DNA of 64,000 nucleotides from Oceanihabitans sp. 2_MG-2023 (GCF_030547245.1 NZ_JAUOQT010000002.1:496001-560000), one strand, 5' to 3'. Numbered from the stretch's first letter, positions 9,035-18,626 are shown. A program made the numbers and translations. Notes: generated by a model from the sequence alone, not told the origin.

Positions 9035-12000
9035 TTATTTCTTGATAACTAACTTTTCTGAGTGTGAAAAATTAGTTCCTTGAATTTTTAGTATATACAT
9101 TCCAGTAGCTAAATGATTAGCATTTATTGTAGATTGTTGGCTTAAAGAAATTTCTGAAGAAAATACGTTTCTACCATTCATATCATAAATAGTTGCTATA
9201 GCTTTTCCATAATTTTGAGCCACTTTAATATTTATGTTTCCATTAGAAGGGTTAGGAAAAATACTAAATGTATTTTCTGTGTTCTCTTCGATACTTAATG
9301 AATCTGGAGTAAATTGTCCAGAGAAAACTCCTCTTCCATAAGTTGCAGCAAAAACCATATTATCATCTCTTAAATCAAGATCCAATACTCTTACATTACT
9401 CATACCATTATATGCTTGTGTCCATGTAGGAGATGCTGCTGAAAAATTAGTAGTATACCAAGCACCTAACTCAGTACCAATAACTACCTCTTCTAAGTTT
9501 AAAGGGTTTTGAAGTATCGTTTTTACTGGTAAATCTGGTAAGTTACCATCTTTTTGTTCCCAGCTAACACCAGCATCACCAGAGTACCAAACGTTGTTAA
9601 CTCCGTAATTATGTACAGTAACAAATATTTCATTTTCTGATTGTCCGTATTCTACATCCGAAATACTACCAACAATAAGTCTTTGATCTAAATTCGTCCA
9701 AGTTGGCGAAGCCGTATTCGCATTTTCAACTAAAATAATATCTCCTAAAACAGTACCAACTAACAACTTAGAAGATGTAGTAGTATGAGGAGAGACAGTA
9801 AAAGCAGTAGGCGTTGCAGTTAATTCTTCTGCATCTGTTAAATCTGTTTTTGTTAATGTAGCAGTAGATTTAATACCAGAATATCTTTTAATGATAACAC
9901 CACCTGCAGTCGAAGAATAATTAGAATATAAAATATCTAAGTTAGAATCTAATGCTTGTGGATTAATAAATGAACCTATACTAGAGTTTTCACTATTTAT
10001 GGTAACATTTGGTCCATCAAAATTATAAAGGTTAATGGCATCATTATACACATAATTTCTTATAAAATATCTATCTGTACCGTCTTGATCAAAGAAAGTA
10101 TATGCACCGTCACCTCCATAAGGTTCTGTAGCACTATCTGTTCCTGTAGGGTTAGCATTTTCTAAAAGTTGTGTTCCATTATCTTGTAAACCACCTGCAA
10201 AAGTGTCTCCTGTAAATGCCGTTGTTGGCCCTACTCCAACCGTGTAGAATTGAGAAGTTACAAAACCATTATTTCTATCTTCTATTGTAGTACCATTATC
10301 GCTTGAATAGTAAACTCCTCCATCATTACCAAATAACATTTTGGTAGGATCATTTGGTGAAAATGCTACGGCGTGTTGATCTGCATGAACATATTGAATA
10401 GAACCTGAATACCAAAGAGAAAGCTGATTCCATGTTGTTGCCGATGCGCTTCCTGTTCCATTAGTAGTTTTAAATATATCAATTCCACCAGTATATACTA
10501 TATTATCATTTGTAGGATCTAATGCAAGAGTTAAGTCGTAAAACGCTTGTCCTCTAGTAAAATCTGTAGCAGGAATACCAGAATCTATATCGTTTGGTAA
10601 AGGTTTTGTTTGTGTTAAGAAAGTAAGGTTAAAACCATTTGGCGAATACTTAATTGTAACTCCACCAGCACCTAATTGGGCTAATACATAAACTCTACCT
10701 GCAGTTAATTTTGAAGTTGCTATTTGCGTTCTTAATCCGTCAGAAACAGCATATTTTTGAACAAAAGTAGCACCGTTATCTTCTGATTTAAATATAATTC
10801 CACCACCATCACCATATAGTGCACTTGCAGTTGTAGCTAACCATACATCTCCATTTACATCATAATCTAAATCGTTAGGTTCGTGTTTATTTCCATCTGC
10901 AGTTAAAGGTAAATCTATTTCTGCCCAGTTTGCTCCAGCATCTGAAGATTTATATAAACCATAAGTTTCTCCTCCAACACTAGTTCCAGCATTAGAATCG
11001 GCATACGTACCTTCTCCAGCGGCAACATACACATCTGAAGTCCCTCCATTATCTACCACAATAATATCATTAATAAGTTGCACACCAGGAACAACTGTTG
11101 CTGTGAAGTCTCCTACAGCAGGATTTAATGAAGCGTTTACAGTTCCTGAAGCTAAAGCTGCTTCTAAAATATCTCCATTTTCTTTAGATATCATTACAGA
11201 AGGAATAGTAATAGTAGCATCTTCTCCTCCCATTGGAATTGGTTCTCCAGAAACATTGTTCATCATTATTGCACCAATAGCACCATTATCTTGAGCATGT
11301 TTTATTTTTTCAGTAAAGTTACAATCTCCTCTACGAATTAATGCTATTTTACCTGTTGCACTTGGACCAAAAGTATTACATCCTTCGGTTACAGGATCAC
11401 TAGCTGTATCATTAGCTAAAATTAAATCCCCTGTAATTACAGCAGTAATTTCTGGACCAAAATTAGTTGTCGGAAAAGATTGGTAATTTCCAGCAATACT
11501 TGCTGGTGAGTTTACAGTAATATTAGATGCAGAAACAAAATAGCTATCTCCAGTGCTTCCACCAAAAATCTTAGCCCAAGTAGCACCTCCATCCGTAGAT
11601 TTCCATACACCATCTCCTGTTGCATCACCTGATGTGTAAGACTCTCCTGTTCCTACATAAAATATATTTGTATTATTTGGATCGTATGTAATTACTGAAA
11701 CTGCAATGTTTTCAGGAATTCCTACTCTTTCCCATACGGTACTTGCGCTAGATATATTTGAGTTTTTCCATAAACCTCCACTAACACCTCCTGCAAATAC
11801 GGTATTGCTAGATGCGTCATTTGGATCGAACATTACTCCTCTAGTTCTTCCTCCTACATTATTAGGTCCACGAGAAATCCATCCATTATCCATAGCATCA
11901 CCAGGAACTCTATTTGAAGCGAAATCATTTGCTCTTTGCTCATAAAGTTCTTTTTGTAATTCCGATACTTTTTCTGGAGTCGGTCTTCCTAATTCTGGAT

Positions 12001-12241
12001 TCATGGTTAATTCCCACATTTCCTCGTAGTATTTGTTAGGAGGTAATCCTGCTGCTTTTCTTTCTTTTTTGTTTAACTTAAGTTGCTCTGTAAAAGGGCT
12101 TTTCTTTAAATTTTCAGCATGTAATTCTTTTAATTGTGTTACATCTAATTGTGTTACATCTTTTTTTGTTTCTTCGTTAGAATTACATCCAACTAACACG
12201 AAAACAAAAAACACGCTTAATAAATAGGTAATTTTTTTCAT
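9035..12241 (-). CDS. Large BNR/VPS10-like repeat protein with PA domain and T9SS sorting domain
   Basis: Exported protein of 1068 residues. It starts with a lipoprotein-type signal (FVFVLVGC, lipobox Cys about 19). It then carries many sialidase/VPS10-like propeller repeats (SSDNGTT, STDGGATW, SGDAGVSWEQK), expected to form one or more beta-propellers. A protease-associated (PA) domain is inserted at about 255-360 (GKIALIRRGDCNFTEKI, then IGAIMMNN). The last 80 or so residues form a type A T9SS sorting domain (FSIFPNPSNGNINIKV to SEKLVIKK). Having a lipobox and a T9SS tail together is unusual. Function probably adhesion, glycan binding or scaffolding; no catalytic site seen. It stands alone, with its own terminator. 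Confidence 0.85.
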   Translation of the reverse strand: MKKITYLLSVFFVFVLVGCNSNEETKKDVTQLDVTQLKELHAENLKKSPFTEQLKLNKKERKAAGLPPNKYYEEMWELTMNPELGRPTPEKVSELQKELYEQRANDFASNRVPGDAMDNGWISRGPNNVGGRTRGVMFDPNDASSNTVFAGGVSGGLWKNSNISSASTVWERVGIPENIAVSVITYDPNNTNIFYVGTGESYTSGDATGDGVWKSTDGGATWAKIFGGSTGDSYFVSASNITVNSPASIAGNYQSFPTTNFGPEITAVITGDLILANDTASDPVTEGCNTFGPSATGKIALIRRGDCNFTEKIKHAQDNGAIGAIMMNNVSGEPIPMGGEDATITIPSVMISKENGDILEAALASGTVNASLNPAVGDFTATVVPGVQLINDIIVVDNGGTSDVYVAAGEGTYADSNAGTSVGGETYGLYKSSDAGANWAEIDLPLTADGNKHEPNDLDYDVNGDVWLATTASALYGDGGGIIFKSEDNGATFVQKYAVSDGLRTQIATSKLTAGRVYVLAQLGAGGVTIKYSPNGFNLTFLTQTKPLPNDIDSGIPATDFTRGQAFYDLTLALDPTNDNIVYTGGIDIFKTTNGTGSASATTWNQLSLWYSGSIQYVHADQHAVAFSPNDPTKMLFGNDGGVYYSSDNGTTIEDRNNGFVTSQFYTVGVGPTTAFTGDTFAGGLQDNGTQLLENANPTGTDSATEPYGGDGAYTFFDQDGTDRYFIRNYVYNDAINLYNFDGPNVTINSENSSIGSFINPQALDSNLDILYSNYSSTAGGVIIKRYSGIKSTATLTKTDLTDAEELTATPTAFTVSPHTTTSSKLLVGTVLGDIILVENANTASPTWTNLDQRLIVGSISDVEYGQSENEIFVTVHNYGVNNVWYSGDAGVSWEQKDGNLPDLPVKTILQNPLNLEEVVIGTELGAWYTTNFSAASPTWTQAYNGMSNVRVLDLDLRDDNMVFAATYGRGVFSGQFTPDSLSIEENTENTFSIFPNPSNGNINIKVAQNYGKAIATIYDMNGRNVFSSEISLSQQSTINANHLATGMYILKIQGTNFSHSEKLVIKK

Positions 12242-12299
12242 AGTATTATTTTTTAGTAGAATAGCAAATATAACAAAACTAGGGGTATAAAAAAAAATC

Positions 12300-13646
12300 T
12301 TAAATGTTAAAGCTTAGGCCTTTAATTTTCTTATAAACCATAATAGCTTTGCTATCGGAAAGCAAGGAAACATAATTACAAATACTTAGCAATCTCAAAT
12401 ACAAATTGTCTTCATTAATATTAATTGTTTGAGGTAATCTTTTAAGTATGAGCTTATCATAATTAGTAGGGGTTTCCTTATAATTATTATTAATTGCACT
12501 TGTATACACTTTTAATAGTGTATTTAACACCTGGTAGCCTGAAATTTCTTTATCTATAACTTCTTTAGATTGGTATACATTATCCACACTTATTTTAATA
12601 ATATCGTTTATTTGTGCTTCATATTTACTTTTATCTAATAATGCAATATGAAATGTATCTTTTAATATTGCTTCCTCATTAGCAATAAAAACATCTACCG
12701 CTTCATTAATTAGTGTATTAATTGCTAAAGCTCTTAGATAACTAACTCTATCTTGCGTATTACTTAATTGGTGGTATTTTTTTGTGTTTATGGTTTCTCT
12801 AACCAAATTAATTAAATATTCTAAAGCATATTCTTCTTGAATTAAGCCCAGATTAATTCCGTCTTCAAAATCAATAATAGTGTAACAAATATCATCTGCC
12901 GCTTCTACTAAAAAAGCTAAAGGGTGACGAGAAAAACTGATATCTGTTTTACTTCTGCTTATTAAACCTAATTCATTTGCTACATCTAAAAAAGCTTCTT
13001 TTTCACTTTGAAAAAAACCATATTTTTTATCTGCAATATGTTTCGTTGGTTTTTTTGGTAACGACTCTTTAGGGTATTTCATGAAAGCACCAAGAGTTGC
13101 ATAACTTAAGCGCAAACCACCTTGTCTACCAACTCTATTTTCTGTAACTATTTTAAAACCGTTAGCATTTCCTTCAAAATCACATAAATCCTGGTATTCT
13201 TTGGCTGTAAGCTCTTCTTTATATTTTTTACCTTCTCCTGTTTTAAAAAATTCTCCTATGGCCTTCTCTCCAGAATGCCCAAAAGGCGGATTACCTATAT
13301 CATGTGCAAGTGCAGCTGATGCTACTATAGCTCCAAAATCATTTGCTTGATAACCATGAATATTTTGCAGATGAGGATACTTCTCTAATAGTTTCAACCC
13401 TACTTTTCTACCTAAAGATCTTGCAACTACACTTACTTCTAAACTATGCGTTAAACGAGTGTGTACAAAATCTGTTTGCGAAAGAGGTATCACCTGTGTT
13501 TTATCTTGTAGACTCCTAAATTCTGAAGAAAATATGATACGATCATAATCTACTTCGAAGCCTAACCGTGTTTCGTCTTGTTCTTTTCGTAACCTTTTAT
13601 TTGTATCGCCAAAGCGCTTTAAAGAAAGTAATTGCTCCCAGTTCAT
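12300..13646 (-). CDS. dgt: Deoxyguanosinetriphosphate triphosphohydrolase-like protein
   Basis: HD-domain dNTPase of 448 residues that would hydrolyse dGTP (or other dNTPs) to the nucleoside and triphosphate. Metal-binding residues are visible: His67 in THSLEV, the HD pair in LAHDIGNPPFGHSGE (115-116) and His124. The N-terminal DETRLGFEVDYDRIIFSSEFRSLQDKTQV is typical of the dGTPase family. It is the first gene left of the phosphate-type island and faces away from it across a 205-bp intergenic region. Confidence 0.92.
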   Translation of the reverse strand: MNWEQLLSLKRFGDTNKRLRKEQDETRLGFEVDYDRIIFSSEFRSLQDKTQVIPLSQTDFVHTRLTHSLEVSVVARSLGRKVGLKLLEKYPHLQNIHGYQANDFGAIVASAALAHDIGNPPFGHSGEKAIGEFFKTGEGKKYKEELTAKEYQDLCDFEGNANGFKIVTENRVGRQGGLRLSYATLGAFMKYPKESLPKKPTKHIADKKYGFFQSEKEAFLDVANELGLISRSKTDISFSRHPLAFLVEAADDICYTIIDFEDGINLGLIQEEYALEYLINLVRETINTKKYHQLSNTQDRVSYLRALAINTLINEAVDVFIANEEAILKDTFHIALLDKSKYEAQINDIIKISVDNVYQSKEVIDKEISGYQVLNTLLKVYTSAINNNYKETPTNYDKLILKRLPQTININEDNLYLRLLSICNYVSLLSDSKAIMVYKKIKGLSFNI

Positions 13647-13727
13647 AGTATATATTTAATCTTTTGCAAGATAGCATTTTTGAATGTTAAGAAATTATTT
13701 CCAAATAAAAATAATATGTAAATCTCA

Positions 13728-13789
13728 TAACATTAAGCTAACCGTTTTATTACGCTTGTTTAATCTTTGGTTAACACCAACTTTACACA
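13728..13789 (+). promoter_or_regulatory. Array of six 11-bp-phased half-sites, candidate PhoB box cluster
   Basis: Seven-base half-sites start exactly every 11 bp: TAACATT (13728), TAACCGT (13739), TTACGCT (13750), TAATCTT (13761), TAACACC (13772), TTACACA (13783). A 7-bp direct repeat with a 4-bp spacer is the architecture of PhoB/PhoP boxes. The array lies 63 bp before the start codon of the beta-helix lipoprotein. A pair of the same TAACATT half-sites precedes the PiT phosphate transporter gene. The assignment to PhoB is inference from architecture and context. Confidence 0.65.
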
Positions 13790-13851
13790 CTTGGACTTTC
13801 TTTGCTCAAAATATTTAACTCAAAATAATTACAATTTAAAAACAAATTCTA

Positions 13852-15129
13852 ATGAAAAAATTATTCGTATCTGCTGTAGCAGTATTAGCTTTAGGTTTCA
13901 CTTCTTGTATAGAAGATGATGATACTCCTATTATAATTGAAGAGGTTACTAACAATTACGATAACAGCGGAAGTAGTGATGATGATTCATGTATAGTGAA
14001 AGCTGGTGGTATCGCTGTAAATGAAACTTGGACAGCTGACAATTGCTACATCTTAGACAGAAAAGTAGTAGTTCAAGAAGGTGTTACTTTAACAATTGAG
14101 CCAGGAACTATTATTAAAGGTCGTGCAGGAACTGGATCTTTATCTTCTGCATTAATTGTAGCTAGAGGTGGTGTACTTATCGCAGAAGGAACAGCTTCTC
14201 AACCAATTATTTTTACTTCAGAAGCAGATAATATCTCTATTGGTGAAACTGCTGGTACAAACTTAGACGAAAACAATATTGGTCTTTGGGGAGGAATCAT
14301 TGTATTAGGGAATGCAACATGTTCTCTTTCTGGTGATGTTACTGAAAAACAAATTGAAGGTATTCCTGCTAGTGATACTTTTGGTTTATATGGTCCTGGT
14401 GATGCTGGAGCAATTGATGATCAAAACTCTGGTATTATACGATATGTTTCTATTCGTCATGGTGGTTCTTTATTAGGAGAAGGAAATGAAATTAACGGAT
14501 TAACATTAGGTGGTGTTGGTTCTGGTACAACTTTAGATCATATAGAAGTTATCGCTAACAAAGATGACGGAATTGAATTCTTTGGTGGTACAGTAAGCGC
14601 TTCAAACTTATTAGTTTGGGCACAAGGTGATGACGGTTTAGATATAGACGAAGCATACTCTGGAACAATAACAAACGCTGTTGTAGCTTTAGGAGTTAAT
14701 TCGGATCACGCATTAGAAATTGATGGTCCTGCAGGTTCTATTAATGGTGCTTGTATTTTACAAGACTTAACTTTAATTGGTAATGGATCTATAAACTCTG
14801 AATACGCAGATTATAGAGACAATGCACAAATAGCAACAAACAATGTATATGCTTTTGATTTTGGTGATGATTCTGATGTTGAATTAGACAACGATGGTAT
14901 TGCTACCAACTACAACAATGGTCTTATTACTTTTAGTGATTGGCAAATTGTACTTCCTACTGGAGTTACTGCTGTGGAAGATATTTTTGTAAATAAAGCA
15001 ACTACTGTAACCGTAACTGGTTTTGGTTCTGAAGCAACAGCTGTTTCTGCTGGAGCTAACACTGTTGGTGCAGATGCATCTGTTTTAAGCTGGACATTTG
15101 CAATTTCTACTGGAGGAGTAAGTCTATAA
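13852..15129 (+). CDS. Beta-helix surface lipoprotein paired with a TonB receptor
   Basis: Lipoprotein of 425 residues: signal peptide with lipobox LGFTSC (Cys about 19), then an acidic linker (EDDDTP, SSDDDS). The body looks like a right-handed beta-helix, with repeated LTIEPGTIIKG, LIVARGGVLIAEG and LDHIEVIANKDDGIEFFGG rungs. Conserved Asp-rich turns (DDGIEFF, DDGLDIDEA) could bind metal. No enzyme motif recognised. It is followed after 133 bp, across a strong hairpin, by a TonB receptor, so it probably works as the surface partner or substrate-capture protein of that receptor. The half-site array upstream points to control by phosphate, which is inference. Confidence 0.75.
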   Translation: MKKLFVSAVAVLALGFTSCIEDDDTPIIIEEVTNNYDNSGSSDDDSCIVKAGGIAVNETWTADNCYILDRKVVVQEGVTLTIEPGTIIKGRAGTGSLSSALIVARGGVLIAEGTASQPIIFTSEADNISIGETAGTNLDENNIGLWGGIIVLGNATCSLSGDVTEKQIEGIPASDTFGLYGPGDAGAIDDQNSGIIRYVSIRHGGSLLGEGNEINGLTLGGVGSGTTLDHIEVIANKDDGIEFFGGTVSASNLLVWAQGDDGLDIDEAYSGTITNAVVALGVNSDHALEIDGPAGSINGACILQDLTLIGNGSINSEYADYRDNAQIATNNVYAFDFGDDSDVELDNDGIATNYNNGLITFSDWQIVLPTGVTAVEDIFVNKATTVTVTGFGSEATAVSAGANTVGADASVLSWTFAISTGGVSL

Positions 15130-15219
15130 TCTACTTCTTAGTATTAATTAGTAATAACTAAACTAATTAGTTGTTACAATTAAACAAAAATTTGTTTTAA
15201 CAATTAAAAACATAAATAT

Positions 15220-15251
15220 AGCAACTGCTCAAAATAGAGCAGTTGCTTTTA
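15220..15251 (+). terminator. Partial terminator between lipoprotein and TonB receptor genes
   Basis: Perfect 11-bp stem AGCAACTGCTC/GAGCAGTTGCT with a 6-base loop and TTTTA, 12 bp before the receptor start codon. No promoter is evident between the genes, so some read-through is expected; the hairpin would make the lipoprotein message more abundant than the receptor message. Confidence 0.75.
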
Positions 15252-15262
15252 TAGAAACAAAA

Positions 15263-18106
15263 ATGAAATACTCAAAATATCTTTTCTGCATACTAACCTT
15301 TTTTATATCCTGTATTACATTAGCGCAAACAGGTCATGTTGCTGGTACTGTAATTGATGGAGATTTTACAGAACCACTTGCCTTTGCAAATGTTTTAGTA
15401 AAAGGAACAACTACCGGTACTGCTTCCGATTTTGATGGTAAGTATGATATTGAATTAGGTGAAGGAACGCATACTTTAATTTTTTCTTTTGTTGGGTATA
15501 ACACACAAGAGATTACAGATGTAGTAATAAAAGCAGGAGAAGTTGTAACTCTAGATGTTACGCTTTCGGCTAATACGTTAGAAACCGTTGTTATATCAAC
15601 ATCTGTTAAAAGAAACACAGAAAATGCAGTATTAAATTTTCAAAAAAAATCGGCTAACTTATTAGATGGTCTTTCTGCACAAACCATTAAAAAAACTGGC
15701 GCAAGTAATATTGCTTCAGCGGTTAAAAGTGTGCCAGGAGTATCTGTAGAAGGCGGTAAATATGTGTATGTTCGTGGTCTTGGTGATCGTTACACTAAAT
15801 CTATATTAAATGGTGTAGATATTCCTGGATTAGATCCAGATAGAAATACGATTCCAATGGATATTTTTCCAACGAACATAATAGATAATGTCATTGTTAT
15901 TAAATCTGCAGCAGCAGAATATCCAGCAGATTTTACTGGTGGAATTGTTAATGTGGTTACTAAAGATTTTCCAACAAAAGAGGAATACTCAGTATCTCTT
16001 GGTATGTCTTACAATCCTAATATGCACCTTAAAGATAATTATTTAAGCTACGATGGTAGTAAATCTGATTTCTTAGGATATGATAATGGAGCTCGTAATA
16101 GACCTATTAATAGATACCAACCAATTCCAGGTACGTTTGAAAACAGACAATTGCTTACAAGTCTTACTAGTCGTTTTGACTCTCAATTAGGAGCAGATGT
16201 AGAAAACAGTGGTGTAAATTACGACTTTGGCTTTACCTTAGGTAATCAATTCGAAGTAGGTAATAATAAACTTGGGTATCAAGCATCGCTTTCTTACAAA
16301 AACAACACTACTTTATATGATGATGCTAAAGATGGTTCTTATACTAGAAACTCTAATGCAGATTTAAATGAGTTAGTTATAGATCGTACTGTTGAAGGAA
16401 GTATTGGTGTAAACGAAGTATTATTAAACGGTTTGATTGGGTTAGCATATAAAACAGATAATTCAAAATACAAATTAACTGCTTTGCATATTCAAAATGG
16501 CGAATCTACTGCCGGTCAATTTAATCAAGTAATTAGTGAAGCTCAAAATGGTTCTGGTTTATTAGATGGTACTAATGATGTACTTTTATATACTGAAAGA
16601 TCTATTACAAACTTTGCAATTTCTGGTGATCACGCGTTAGACTCGAATTCGGACACAAAATTAGAATGGGTATTCTCTCCTTCATTCTCTAGAGTTTTAG
16701 ATAAAGACCATAGAACTACTCCTTTAAGAATTCTAGAAAATAATGGTGTAACAGAATATCAAATTGATGCTAGTTCTGTTGGAAGTCCGCTTAGAGTTTG
16801 GAGAACTTTATCTGAAGAAAGCTGGGTTGGTAATGTTAACTTTAGTAAAAAATACGAATTATTTAATAGACCTGCTAAATTAAAAGTTGGTGGTGGATAC
16901 ACCTTTAAGTATCGAGATTTTAGTACCGACCAATATATCTTTGATGTAACTTCTCAAAATGTTGCAAATGGAGATGTAAATACATTATTAGCTGAAGAAA
17001 ATTTATGGACACCAGACACACAATCTGGTACTTTTTTAGATCCTAACAATGCTTTTGATCCTAAAAATGCTTACGAAGGAAAATACACAGTTGGTTCTTT
17101 ATATATTTCTAATGAATTTAATCCTACCGAAAAATTAAAAGCTATCATTGGGTTAAGAACAGAAAACTTTGATCTTTACTATACAGGGGTAACTAATGCT
17201 GGTGCTGTTGTTGGTGAAAACACAATTAGTGAATTTGACTTTTTCCCTTCAGCAAATTTAATTTATGCCGCTTCCGATAAAACTAATTTTAGAGGTTCTT
17301 ATTCTAGAACAACAGCTAGACCTTCTTTTAAAGAAGCATCTACAGCACAAGTTTACGATCCTACTACAAATAGATTCTTTATTGGTGGTTTAGATAATAA
17401 TACTTTTGACAACGTAAAACCATCTTATGTAAACAACTTTGATTTACGTTATGAAGTATTTAGAGAAAAAGGACAAATGATAGCTGTAAGTGGTTTCTAT
17501 AAAGATTTTAAAGACCCTATTGAGCTAGTATCTTTCCCACAAGCTTCTAACCAAATTACGGTTACCAATACAGGTAATGCTCGTGTAATTGGAGCAGAAA
17601 TTGAATTTAGACAAGCATTAGGTTTTATAGCTAATTCGCTTGAAAACTTACGTCTTACAACAAATGTATCTATTATAGATTCAGATTTAAAAATGACAGA
17701 TAATGAATATGGTACTAGACTTGCAGCTGCTAGAAATGGAGAAAACATTAAAGACTCTAGAAATATGCAAGGGCAAGCACCTTATTTAATCAATGCTGGA
17801 TTAGATTATGGTAATGACGACAAAGGTTTTAGAGCTGGTATATTCTATAACGTACAAGGAAAAACGCTAGAAGTTGTAGGTACTGGTTACGTTACAGATG
17901 TATATTCAAAACCTTTTCATAGTTTAAACTTTACATTTAATAAAGCTTTTGGTGAAGACAAAAACTCTGCTATCGATTTTAAAGTGACAAACATTTTAGG
18001 CTCAGATAGAGAAAGTGTTTACGAATCTTATCAAGCAGCCGACCAAGTATATCAATTACGTTCTCCTGGAACTGAAATTTCTTTAGGCTATTCGTATAAA
18101 TTCTAA
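15263..18106 (+). CDS. TonB-dependent receptor of the putative phosphate island
   Basis: Outer-membrane receptor of 947 residues with signal peptide (cleavage near ITLAQ), a CarboxypepD_reg-like domain (about 22-110, with FANVLVKGTTTGTASDFDGKY), a plug domain (about 120-240; VRGLGDRYTKSILNGVDIPG) and a 22-strand-type barrel ending in aromatic LGYSYKF. It sits behind the beta-helix lipoprotein gene and the half-site array, and is followed by a YwqK-like gene and a PiT phosphate transporter. I infer uptake of phosphate or a phosphorylated compound; the sequence alone does not show the substrate. Confidence 0.93.
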   Translation: MKYSKYLFCILTFFISCITLAQTGHVAGTVIDGDFTEPLAFANVLVKGTTTGTASDFDGKYDIELGEGTHTLIFSFVGYNTQEITDVVIKAGEVVTLDVTLSANTLETVVISTSVKRNTENAVLNFQKKSANLLDGLSAQTIKKTGASNIASAVKSVPGVSVEGGKYVYVRGLGDRYTKSILNGVDIPGLDPDRNTIPMDIFPTNIIDNVIVIKSAAAEYPADFTGGIVNVVTKDFPTKEEYSVSLGMSYNPNMHLKDNYLSYDGSKSDFLGYDNGARNRPINRYQPIPGTFENRQLLTSLTSRFDSQLGADVENSGVNYDFGFTLGNQFEVGNNKLGYQASLSYKNNTTLYDDAKDGSYTRNSNADLNELVIDRTVEGSIGVNEVLLNGLIGLAYKTDNSKYKLTALHIQNGESTAGQFNQVISEAQNGSGLLDGTNDVLLYTERSITNFAISGDHALDSNSDTKLEWVFSPSFSRVLDKDHRTTPLRILENNGVTEYQIDASSVGSPLRVWRTLSEESWVGNVNFSKKYELFNRPAKLKVGGGYTFKYRDFSTDQYIFDVTSQNVANGDVNTLLAEENLWTPDTQSGTFLDPNNAFDPKNAYEGKYTVGSLYISNEFNPTEKLKAIIGLRTENFDLYYTGVTNAGAVVGENTISEFDFFPSANLIYAASDKTNFRGSYSRTTARPSFKEASTAQVYDPTTNRFFIGGLDNNTFDNVKPSYVNNFDLRYEVFREKGQMIAVSGFYKDFKDPIELVSFPQASNQITVTNTGNARVIGAEIEFRQALGFIANSLENLRLTTNVSIIDSDLKMTDNEYGTRLAAARNGENIKDSRNMQGQAPYLINAGLDYGNDDKGFRAGIFYNVQGKTLEVVGTGYVTDVYSKPFHSLNFTFNKAFGEDKNSAIDFKVTNILGSDRESVYESYQAADQVYQLRSPGTEISLGYSYKF

Positions 18107-18122
18107 TTTCATTTTTAGAAAT

Positions 18123-18160
18123 AAAAAAAAAGCATCCTTAAAAAAAAGGATGCTTTTTTA
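18123..18160. terminator. Bidirectional terminator after the TonB receptor gene
   Basis: AGCATCCTT/AAGGATGCT stem with A run before and T run after, between two convergent genes. Confidence 0.88.
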
Positions 18161-18181
18161 TTTAAACTATTACCAGTCTAA

Positions 18182-18538
18182 TTAATCTCTTATTGCTAAA
18201 GTAGATTTATTAGACCATTCGTTAACACTAGTAATTAAATTATTACTATAATCAACTTCTTTTAAAACATTATTGTTCCAAAAAAACCATTTCCCTACTT
18301 TAATACCAACATTGTATTTAGCAGAAGCTGTTTTTACTCCTTTTGTATCATAACTTAACCATTCTCCTTGAAGCTTACCCTCTTTTGTAAAAAAACCGGT
18401 TTGACTCACAGTTCCATTATCGTGAAAGTATGTTGCTTCATATAAACTTGTGTCTTCGTTAAATTTTATACTTTTTTCATTTTGTGCAAAACTTACCATT
18501 GTAAATAATAGGATTGCTACAGTTATTATCTTTTTCAT
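18182..18538 (-). CDS. Secreted YwqK/MORN-like repeat protein
   Basis: A 118-residue exported protein with signal peptide (MKKIITVAILLFTMVSFAQ) and two to three MORN-variant repeats (YFHDNGTVSQTGFF, GKLQGEWLSYDTKG, GIKVGKWFFWNN). Databases often call such proteins YwqK-family antitoxins, but no toxin partner is present and the export signal argues against that role. Its promoter region is shared with the divergent PiT gene, and a TAACATT pair (18609-18626) lies 71 bp upstream, so it may belong to the same regulon. Function unknown. Confidence 0.8.
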   Translation of the reverse strand: MKKIITVAILLFTMVSFAQNEKSIKFNEDTSLYEATYFHDNGTVSQTGFFTKEGKLQGEWLSYDTKGVKTASAKYNVGIKVGKWFFWNNNVLKEVDYSNNLITSVNEWSNKSTLAIRD

Positions 18539-18569
18539 TTGTATATTTATTTAATTAATGATTCTGTAA

Positions 18570-18577
18570 CAAATATA
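18570..18577 (-). promoter_or_regulatory. -7 element (TATATTTG) for the YwqK-like gene
   Basis: Exact TAnnTTTG on the minus strand, 31 bp before the start codon at 18538. The TAACATT pair at 18609-18626 is about 31 bp further upstream, a plausible activator position. Confidence 0.5.
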
Positions 18578-18608
18578 TAATTATTTTTACAATTACGAAA
18601 CTATTTGG

Positions 18609-18626
18609 TAACATTAAATTAACATT
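18609..18626. promoter_or_regulatory. Candidate Pho box pair 1 (TAACATT-4-TAACATT)
   Basis: Two identical TAACATT half-sites 11 bp apart in the divergent region between the YwqK-like gene and the PiT gene. Confidence 0.6.

Noticed and set aside
18182-18538. Toxin-antitoxin module at the YwqK-like gene
   Set aside because: The protein has a signal peptide and no toxin partner.
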